Shown: positions 56,884 through 64,000 of the stretch, piece by piece | How the letters are laid out: each line of letters opens with the position of its first letter | Position numbering within the stretch: position 1 is the first letter of the stretch | Source: Agriotes lineatus | Lineage: Eukaryota; Arthropoda; Insecta; Coleoptera; Elateridae | Direction: 5' to 3' | DNA: 64,000 nucleotides | Assembly (NCBI GenBank): GCA_940337035.1 | Contig: OW679202.1 | Location: forward strand, 15,688,708-15,752,707 | Program-made: the position numbers and the translations under genes | Notes under the pieces: generated by a model | Databases searched by the model: none | What the model was told of the DNA's origin: nothing | The model's input: the letters and a program-made list of their open reading frames with translations, nothing else

Positions 56884-57269
56884 GGTAATTCCTCTGATGA
56901 CCCCAATAACAACGCTGAGCTTGATTTTGAAGTTGACCAAGATAAAGTGAGTGCTAGATTTATAGATTAATTTTTATTCGAAGTGGAGAAAAATCAATAC
57001 TTGAAATATTTTTGTAATTAAGTTGTACATTTATTTTAATTTCAGAACAAGAATCCAGAGCCTTCCACTATGCAAAATGTTTCAGAATTAGAAAACATAA
57101 GTAAAAGCCTTTTAGAGATGGAACATGTAAGTATTGATAACAGGTCATTCCGAATCTGATGTTATTAATACATTGTCAGAATATTTTCCCTATTTACCTC
57201 CCGATGTTCTTTTCAGAACGTGGATAATCCAGTGCTTATTTATGAAAATGATATTGACGTAAACAAAAG
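56884..57269 (+). CDS. Three exon-like blocks, unknown protein
   Basis: Block a ends at 56946 with donor GTGAGT, block b spans 57046-57126 (81 nt) between TTTCAG and GTAAGT, and block c spans 57217-57269 between TTTCAG and GTATCT. Read in one frame they give an acidic polypeptide: NSSDDPNNNAELDFEVDQDK, then PEPSTMQNVSELENISKSLL, then PVLIYENDIDVNK. Junctions a/b and b/c fall between codons, so no frame is broken. The protein is not recognised. It could be a host gene or part of a DNA transposon, since element pieces lie on both sides. The upstream start is unclear. Confidence 0.35.
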
Positions 57270-57443
57270 GTATCTGATAATATAGGCATATTGTGTGGTT
57301 CAAAATTACACTGACAAAATTTGACAGTAAACTCTGACTATATACGCCAAAGTCTGTACAGAAACACGGTTTTCGATACCTGAAAACATCTTCGTCGATA
57401 TAATTTTGCTAATCTTGAATCACCTGTCTAGCTATATTTATAA

Positions 57444-57710
57444 TATACTGGGTGTAACACGATCATGGTATACTCCATTTTTTTTTGTTATCTTTGACGA
57501 TACATTTTTCAAACTTCTTGCATCGTATGTACTAGATAAACGACAGAGAGCAGAGTTTGCTGAACCTCGCCTTGTGATTAATTTTTGTAAATACAAACAA
57601 AATGAATAGTCATTATTATTATTATTATTATTATATAACTAAATTTTTCCACTTCCGGTTTCAGTGACAGTGAGATCAAATTTTGATTTTCAAATGGAAC
57701 ACCCTGTATA
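57444..57710 (-). mobile_element. MITE family 1, copy B (inverted)
   Basis: On the minus strand it runs from TATACAGGGTGTTCCATTTG through CACTTCCG-like words to TGTTACACCCAGTATA. It contains an (ATT)n run near 57611-57635 that the other copies lack. Confidence 0.75.
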
Positions 57711-57975
57711 TTATAGGATTTTTGGATTCTACATAATTTTCTGTATCTACTGGTATCATATAAATTGAGGTTTTTCTCAAAAACTATATTGAAAAACTAA
57801 TATGATGGAATCTAACGTCTAACGACACAGTACAGACATATTGTTATTATTATTGCTAAGATAGACCAACTATTTTACTCTGATTATGCTAGAGTAGTAT
57901 AACAACGAGAATTACACCCTGAAGGCACGTACGAAACGAGAAAAAGTTTTATCTGTTCTTCCAAAAATCCAATAA

Positions 57976-58168
57976 GATACAAGGTGTTCCATTTGAAAGT
58001 CTAAATTTGGTATCACTTCCGTTGAAACAGTAAGTGGAAGAAATTTACTTATATGTCAGAGAGTAAAGTTTATTTAAGACATAACAATGCACCAAATTTC
58101 AAAAATATATCGTCAAATATAAAGAAAAAGAGAGCGTGTACCATGATTTGTGTTACATCCGGTATAAT
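57976..58168 (+). mobile_element. MITE family 1, copy C
   Basis: Matches 575-764 along its length: AGGTGTTCCATTTGAAAGTC, then GGTATCACTTCCG, then GTGTTACATCCGGTATAAT. Confidence 0.75.
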
Positions 58169-58377
58169 ATTCGAGTACCTATCTCTAAAGCATGTAGAGG
58201 TTTCAGCGCGCATATGCCTCGAGCGCTGCGGATTTATCTCGTGTACGTTCGGAACATTTACATTTACATACGTGAAAACACTTACATTAATATGGTATCA
58301 CACCTGAATCAAGGATGCCTTAACTAATTCATGCACCAGGTATCATAAAAAATACGTAATCAGTACTAGCTGAGTTC

Positions 58378-58454
58378 AAGATAAGCTCTTCACCAAATAA
58401 CCCGTGAAAGTGAAAGAACTGTCACGGGTGATTTGGTGAAAAGCGTATCTTTGA
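58378..58454. repeat. Strong hairpin, 77 bp
   Basis: AAGATAAGCTCTTCACCAAA and ACCCGTGA at the left pair with TCACGGGT and TTTGGTGAAAAGCGTATCTT at the right, around a 14-nt loop. It is either a short MITE or a structured RNA/DNA element. Confidence 0.75.
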
Positions 58455-58499
58455 CCAACTTTGTCGTGTTTAGTTTCTCTCCAAGACTATTGAAAATGG

Positions 58500-59817
58500 C
58501 AGCTTAGCTGTCACAATACGTACGTGTATTTAGCGATTGTTAAATATTTTTGTCGTTAGGGGTTTTTAACGAATTGTGAACAGTGTTTTTATGTTGATAA
58601 TTTATGGTATTATCTGCATCCCATCTTAACTTTGTATCTATATTATTAGTTTTGGAAAGCGTTCAAATATTTTTCAATACATATTGAATGTCCATCACTC
58701 TCTAAATGCGACTTTTTCTTAGTTTAGTTTTTATCACTTTATTTTAACAATAATGTTATAAAGCCTCAAAAATCATCTAAATAATGTTATAGATATAACA
58801 TTAATTATATGGGTAAATAAAACCAACCTAAGGATACTGTTTATTTAGAATTAATCGATATGTGCGTAACAATCGTTTAATAATAGTATATTGTACAAGT
58901 TGAGAAAAGTGTAGTTTTGCGAAGCTAACATCAAAAATGTGTCGAGCACGGAAAAAACTTTTCTCACATGTTGCAATCCTATTTTTTCACGTGATGTAGG
59001 GAAATGCCTAAAATTAAAATCGTACTCTCGTCTTGGGACATCTTATAGCAGCTAGTTGACTAGACCACGAATGTATTAGAATGTTCGTTAGCATCACGCC
59101 GTGTTTAACTGTGGTCCACCATGAGCAATGAAATGCAATAGATACACCGGCACTGTACGAGCGGAAAAAGAATGGAGTTCCAAGGGTCCACCCATAGGAA
59201 ATACGCGTTATCTCTCTGAATAGCGAGCCGTGATTTTCGTATTTGTTTTAAAACATCCTTAACCATATACAATCTCAATATTCTATTTCTAAACGGGACG
59301 TTTTGTACACAGATTATACACAAGATTAAAAATTTTAATCATGGCGGATGTCAGATGCGTAACGCACTCCAACAACTGCGTGATAAATAGAAGGTATAAT
59401 TACTAAACCAAGTAATAATTGATATAATGAAAACTACTATTAATTAATAAAAACAAATGTGATTAAAATAATACGCCGATCTTGCGTACGAATGAAATCC
59501 CAAAACACCACGATAAAGTCAAGTTACAAGCCAAATTGTAAGTATCGAATCAGTAACTCGAAACGCGCGCTATTCCAGCCTCAGCTTATCTTTAAACCTA
59601 CATCCTTCACCGCTCTCGTCCCGCTGCAGCCCATAAACTGTTGAAAAGCTGCACCATCATCGATCTGACCCTAGTGCGCTGGTCCTACAGTTCATATTCA
59701 CGAAATAAAAAATCCTCGTGCTTTGTTTAAGCTTTAAAATGAGAAGAATGATGAAAAATAAATACAAACATTATTCTTTCAGAATAAAAAATTTGAATGA
59801 CTGGTAGGTTATAGTAG
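58500..59817. other. Mostly unique sequence, no gene recognised
   Basis: Less repeat-like than the rest of the window and locally GC-richer (59100-59250 and 59560-59700). No convincing open frame or splice signal. It may be upstream sequence of the gene candidate at 60335. Confidence 0.3.
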
Positions 59818-59955
59818 GCCGACGGCTCCTTATAGCGAGCGGTCACTACCTGAGATCTTTTCCTGATTGATTTACCAATGCCCTTCGTTCGGTCGGACAG
59901 GGAATTGAATCCGCGACCACAATGAAAAGCTATGGGCGCTATCTCACTTAAAAAT
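59818..59955 (-). mobile_element. Possible tRNA-derived SINE
   Basis: On the minus strand GATAGCGCCCATAGC followed about 25 nt later by TGTGGTCGCGGATTCAATTCC looks like decayed A and B boxes of a tRNA promoter, with a good B box (GGTTCRANTCC-like). The body continues to GTAGTGACCGCTCGCT and ends near an AT-rich tail at 59790-59820. A tRNA pseudogene is the alternative. Confidence 0.35.
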
Positions 59956-59959
59956 TAAA

Positions 59960-60334
59960 AGTTGACATTATTTTCCCCCCAAACTGAAAAGCCAGGTTAC
60001 TTTAGCTTGTGGCATTTTTTCTCAAACAGGCAGTATATTATATCGTGTAAATTTGCCACGATTAATCGGAATTATGACATTCACGATAATCTCATAATCC
60101 ATGTCAGTTGAAGGCCACGACACAGACAAGTGCGAACATCACCAGCAGCTATAAACATAAATTAAGTCATCATGGCTTAGTTTCCATTTATCAGCAACTT
60201 TATTGGGAGCATTGAGAATAATCGGCCGGCGGCGTCTTTGTAAAATTGCACCCGAGAACTATCAAAGGTCACGAAATGCACAGATAAATTAAATTCATAT
60301 TGGAAGCAAACTGAAACGGCACAAAATAAACAAG
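59960..60334 (+). promoter_or_regulatory. Candidate upstream/regulatory region
   Basis: Non-repetitive-looking sequence just before a candidate coding exon. It contains ATCAAAGGTCA (60259-60269), which fits a TCF-type ATCAAAG and an AAAGGTCA nuclear-receptor half site, plus CTATAAACATAAATTAAG at 60150 as a TATA-like word. These are only motif resemblances. Confidence 0.25.
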
Positions 60335-60455
60335 ATGAAGATGGGTATCATCAACAACTCCGCCGGCAATAACGGCAAATTCAATTTGCCAATTCCCTCG
60401 CTATTAAATTCAAAAAACGACTGCGCCTTTAAAAAGGAAAATTCCACAACCGAGA
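60335..60455 (+). CDS. Candidate first coding exon of a host gene
   Basis: Open from ATG at 60335 to a good splice donor (GAGA then GTAAGTG) at 60456, 40 codons plus one base. A second ATG at 60341 has a better context (AAGATGG). The translation begins MKMGIINNSAGNNGKFNLPI and continues with PSLLNSKNDCAFKKENSTTE. No transposon motif is visible, codon third positions favour C and G over their AT-rich surroundings, and the KFNLPIPSLLNS stretch looks like a short conserved motif. I cannot name the gene; a transcription factor N-terminus is a guess. If it is real, the intron runs beyond this window through the hAT and pogo-type insertions. Confidence 0.4.
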
Positions 60456-60959
60456 GTAAGTGAAAAGCTGCACATGTTCAAGTCGATCGGCATTGTCGTC
60501 AAATTAATAAAAGTAATTTCTATCCAGGATGACGACTTAAATATTTTAAAATCATCTTTAGCTTAGAATTACTAGTTTTCAAGATCCTTCTTTATTGAAT
60601 CACACAACTCTTCTTTTGAGAACACGATTACTGGTGAAAAGTAATGGTAACCAACTTATCTGTTTTCCATGATTTACTATCAAAATAAGTTGTTGGCCAT
60701 AACCCAGGCATTGCAGCACTCGTTCTATTGAAGCCACTAGTGATACAATAGACTCTCTTATGAAACTAGTATAATAAAATAATATACTGTTTTCAACCGT
60801 CTCATATTAACCAAGAAAAGGTTGGTTGCCTACCAGGATATAATTCAATGTCTGTATTCTACTGTATGGAAGAACTATGCTGTGGATTATTTATCATCTT
60901 GGAGACACTATATAAGACACACTGATATAAACTGGAAAGTTATTAGAACATATATTTGG
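60456..60959 (+). other. Putative intron sequence
   Basis: Follows the donor at 60456. No acceptor with a matching frame was found, and there is no recognisable element. Confidence 0.25.
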
Positions 60960-61566
60960 TAGTGATGTTAAGTTTCATGAAACTTATAATTTTGAAAAGT
61001 TTCATGAAAACCTTGAAACTTATGAAACTTGTGAAACTTTTAAGATTCCTGTACATTTAAGTAGCTTTCAGCATTTTAAAGTATCTAATACAGTAATACT
61101 AATATATAATACGTATTTAAACAGAACATTAATTTTACTTAAAAGGGGTTACAAATTATGAAATTACAAGACACAGTTTTTAAAAATAACATATATAAAC
61201 CTATTTTTATACATTATTTTCTAATTCAATGTCACCATAGTCATCAGTTGTTACCTCGTCACTACTAACTTCTGCCATATTTAGTGTATAGTCCTTCATT
61301 AATTCCTCATCTTGAGATAGAGAAGCAATCGATTCTTCTGAGTCTGTAAATCTAAGTTCTTCTTCTTCATCATCATCAATTTCATGTATTTTAGGTTGCT
61401 TTGTTTTGACTTCACTGGCAATCTGTAATACCGACTTGAAACTTATAAGAAACTTTTGAAACTTATGAAACTTTTGGAAATTTTTGAAACATGTGAAACT
61501 TATAAATTTGAAAAGTTTCATAAAATTTGAAACTTTTCACTGAAACTTTTCAAGCTCACATCACTA
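60960..61566. mobile_element. Short hAT element with GAAACTT arrays
   Basis: Begins TAGTGATGTTAAGTTTCATG and ends, reversed, TAGTGATGTGAGCTTGAAAA. Flanked by exact 8-bp duplications ATATTTGG at 60952-60959 and 61567-61574. Both ends are arrays of ATGAAACTT/GAAAAGTTTC-type units. At 607 bp it is non-autonomous. Confidence 0.88.
61207..61521 (-). CDS. Acidic ORF in short hAT element
   Basis: Open frame of 104 codons. The first third is encoded by the GAAACTT-type array and is F/K-rich by composition. The remainder is very acidic (EIDDDEEEELRFTDSEESIA and SSDEVTTDDYGDIELENNV). It has no hAT domain, so it may be the tail of a lost transposase or chance. The start codon lies in the array, which argues against a genuine N-terminus. 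Confidence 0.3.
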   Translation of the reverse strand: MKLFKFISFTCFKNFQKFHKFQKFLISFKSVLQIASEVKTKQPKIHEIDDDEEEELRFTDSEESIASLSQDEELMKDYTLNMAEVSSDEVTTDDYGDIELENNV

Positions 61567-61574
61567 ATATTTGG

Positions 61575-62095
61575 TAATAAATATTTAAGGTAAACAGTTT
61601 CATATATCGTTTTAATTTTAGAATGCCGTATTTTATACTCAATCGCATTACCACCACTGTAGAAAATAAATCGTGATTCCATTATAAAATATCAAAATTG
61701 TTTAACTTGTTTTAGCTGGGAATCACTCATACCGCACGGAAGTGCATAATTTGGTAGTCTAACTCCATCATCGCCAGTGCGAATAAAGCAAAGGAACATT
61801 ATCTATTTATCAATTTTATTTTCGTTTCACCAATATACACGAATAAATAAATGCAAGATCCGTTTATGAATAAATAAGTACGCAATCAGTAACTTTCTGC
61901 ATAAATTTAAGTCTTTTCAATAGACAACTAAAATGTGTCAATGAATCCGCCGCATTTTCAATGGTTCTCGAGTGGTTTTTTATTCGTTTTACGACGAAAT
62001 ATTGAAATTTACTTCGACACTCGCTCTAACTGTTTAACATGAGGTTTGTGAGATGTTACACGATATCCCTCTTTACTTTCTAGCAAATTTCTCTG
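61575..62095. other. Non-coding, nothing recognised
   Basis: AT-rich spacer; possibly intron sequence of the gene candidate at 60335. Confidence 0.3.
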
Positions 62096-62441
62096 TATAC
62101 AGGGTGTTCCAGAATAACTGTTCCTAATTCTCAGAATTGAGAGAGGGCATATTATTCAACACTTTTTAATAATAAACTAATGTTCGGAAATACTTCCGTA
62201 TTGAATTAAAACTGCATGAAGGATATGAGGATTAGAAATTTCTCCAATCTGGATACATAATTCATTCACCACTCGTGAACTGTCAATGTCAATTTTTTTA
62301 AATTTTGCTGAGTGTACCTGGAAATTAGTAATATTTAAAGTTAGGTTATGTTACATGTGTCAAAAGTTAAGCGAAATCAAAAACATGAAACTTAAATCAT
62401 TATAATACATGTAAATATATTTCAAAATGCATTTACATGTA

Positions 62442-63525
62442 CAGTGAAATCTCCAATAAGCGGACACGCACGGTGCCAAAGTTTTTGTCCGGTTATTAGA
62501 GGCGTCCGCTTAAAGGAAAAATCAATTTTTATGTTTAAAAAAAGTTGTATTATGCAAAAGGTATACGCGCTAACAATACAGATAGGAATAATAAAATAAT
62601 TGAAACAAAGTTATGTAATAGTGGTTACAAAATCTAAAATACTCGTTTGACGTAAAGGTTTTTTCTGACTGCTTATTATATTTTCCGCATGTATTTCTAA
62701 ATATTTTGACAATTTGAATACGTACTTTCTTTACCAAAACATTTAAAATTTTTCACTGTTAATGCTTCCCTGTAGGTCTTGATTACATTCTCACAAATTT
62801 TCTAAATCGTCATCGTTTTCTAATTCTGTCAACTGCACATCAATGGCAGCTGATTTACCTGAAATTTCGGTTACATCATCTTCCAGGGTTATTTCTTTGT
62901 CAATGTTTACAAATTCGTCAGGGTCGACGTCTTCGATTTCTGGGATATTCCTATACAGTCCAACCATTACCGATAAGGATAAATCGTCCTCTGGTTCGAA
63001 TTGATTACAGTGGCGTAACTTGATACCCGCAGACTCCGCGGTCGCGGGGGGCCCTGAGCCTAGTTTTCTTATTCTTTCATTCCATAAAAGCAAGCAGGAA
63101 CAATTCTTCCTATTTTTATTTTTATCATAATGGGCTGCCCACGCAAAAGGCAAGTAGTTTTGAATTGCAGGCCTCTAAAATCAATGGACATGGATTGTTT
63201 TGTAATAATATCGTGCATAGGGCAATGAAAGTGCCGAATTTCCTGCGGTCATAACGCTGATTTGAGTTGACTTAATACCGCCGGTATTGCAAAAGAATTC
63301 TATAATTTAACATGATTATTAAATGTTGGATTTATGGATTGTTTTGACGCCTCACGACATTAGCTGGGCCTGCATTTTGAAGTGCCCGTGTCCGTTTAAG
63401 AGAGTGTCCGTTTAATAGAGAAAATTTTATTAGTAAAGTTAATGCAAGCAAGTTGGTTCCCAACAAAATGTCCGTGTAAGAGAGGTGTCCGCTTATTAGA
63501 GGTGTCCGGTAAGGGAGATTTCACT
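62442..63525 (-). mobile_element. pogo/Tigger-like element, non-autonomous
   Basis: CAGTGAAATCTCC...AATAAGCGGACAC at the left and GTGTCC...GGGAGATTTCACT at the right form the terminal repeats, flanked by TA. TAAGCGGACAC-type subterminal words occur several times on both sides. The 1084-bp interior has only one transposase-like fragment (62791-63153). Confidence 0.75.
62791..63153 (-). pseudogene. pogo-like transposase tail with inserted fragment
   Basis: The minus-strand frame ends in DVDPDEFVNIDKEITLEDDV and an acidic tail, like the acidic C-terminus of pogo/Tigger transposases. Its earlier part (near 63008-63060) is the GC-rich sequence GTGGCGTAAC...GCGGTCGCGGGG, which looks like the end of another inserted element rather than transposase. 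No catalytic Asp motif is present. Confidence 0.5.
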
Positions 63526-63935
63526 TATAATTATTTAAGTTTAATGCTTTTTACTTCGCTTAACTTTTGACACATGTAACGTAACCTAACTTTAAATATT
63601 ACATTTCAAAATGAATTTACATGTATTGTAATTATTTAGGTTTCATGTTTTTTACGACGCTTAACTTTTGACACATGTAACATAACCTAACTTTAAATAT
63701 TACTAATTTCCAGGTACATTCAGCAAATATTTAAAAAAAATGACATTGACAGTTCACGAGTTTTGTGAATGGATTATGTATCCACAGAGAAATTTCTAAT
63801 CCTCATATCCTTCATGCAGTTTTAATTCAATACGGAAGTATTTCCGAACACTAGTTTATTATTAAAAAGTGTTGAATAACATGCCCTCTCTCAATTCTGA
63901 GAATTAGGAACAGTTATTCTGGGACACCCTGTATA

Positions 63936-64000
63936 AATGACCTGTAAATACCACAGCCAATTTGATACAGTAGGTTTCTCGTGTAAACTGTACTTACTTA
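63936..64000. other. Window edge, nothing recognised
   Basis: Short AT-rich sequence after the right end of the fold-back element. Confidence 0.3.

Larger units (their letters stand above)
62096..63935. mobile_element. Fold-back element split by a pogo-like insertion
   Basis: Ends TATACAGGGTGTTCCAGAAT and ATTCTGGGACACCCTGTATA are complementary, and the arms 62096-62440 and 63640-63935 match closely (GAATTAAAACTGCATGAAGG against CCTTCATGCAGTTTTAATTC). The right side also has a tandem second copy of ~100 bp (63530-63635). The centre is the element at 62442-63525. Confidence 0.85.

Noticed and set aside
1..64000. CRISPR array, bacterial operon or prophage
   Set aside because: The direct repeats seen are minisatellites or element ends; spliced and transposon-type sequence indicates a eukaryotic genome.

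Overview
The window looks like a transposon-dense, AT-rich stretch of a large insect genome. A beetle is my best guess, at low confidence. The argument is the mix of elements: mariner, hAT, piggyBac, pogo-like and P-type DNA transposons, a Crypton tyrosine recombinase, BEL/Pao and gypsy-like LTR retrotransposons, RTE-like and other LINEs, and many fold-back MITEs ending in TATACAGGGTG. There is no operon structure. Almost every recognisable protein is a broken transposon protein. One short candidate host exon (60335-60455) and a run of three small spliced-looking exons (56884-57269) are the only hints of ordinary genes.

Layout. 1-1200: little except a MITE. 1441-4262: a palindromic composite element with arms over 500 bp around a PIN-like/Cys-rich ORF. 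4338-5898: a hAT element with an exact 8-bp target duplication. 5925-14265: a deep nest. A fold-back element was hit by a 5S-rRNA-headed SINE (itself hit by a TIR element) and by a minus-strand BEL/Pao retrotransposon (7720-13276). The BEL carries an RTE-like LINE with a 12-bp target duplication, and the LINE carries a MITE. 14390-14725: a Tc/mariner fossil. 15661-15738: a G-rich repeat. 17491-17710: a LINE tail. 18427-21880: four fold-back or TIR units. 23508-24649: a piggyBac derivative flanked by TTAA. 26540-27250: a probable gypsy-like LTR and gag fragment. 27365-28720: a 1.35-kb palindrome. 29365-31835: a minus-strand LINE. 32102-32559: a Crypton fossil. 33440-35260: a LINE with a 345-codon open RT frame. 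35915-37757: a palindrome holding a hAT-like element. 39690-42302: two palindromes and a hAT-like end. 43574-44950: a mariner-like element. 45425-46190: a second mariner fossil. 47467-51612: a large unit bounded by inverted minisatellite arrays, holding another copy of the fold-back seen at 5925-14265. 52811-55490: a P-element/THAP-type fossil interrupted by a MITE. 55700-56200: a palindrome. 58500-60955: probably the least repetitive part, with the candidate host exon. 60960-61566: a short hAT element. 62096-63935: a palindrome with a pogo-like element at its centre.

The pieces do not form a pathway. Two architectural themes recur. One is long palindromes whose arms end in a shared TATACAGGGTG-like tip. 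The other is TIR elements whose subterminal regions are dense arrays of a 6-18 bp motif, with a different motif in each element. All identities come from reading translated motifs by eye; no database search was possible.
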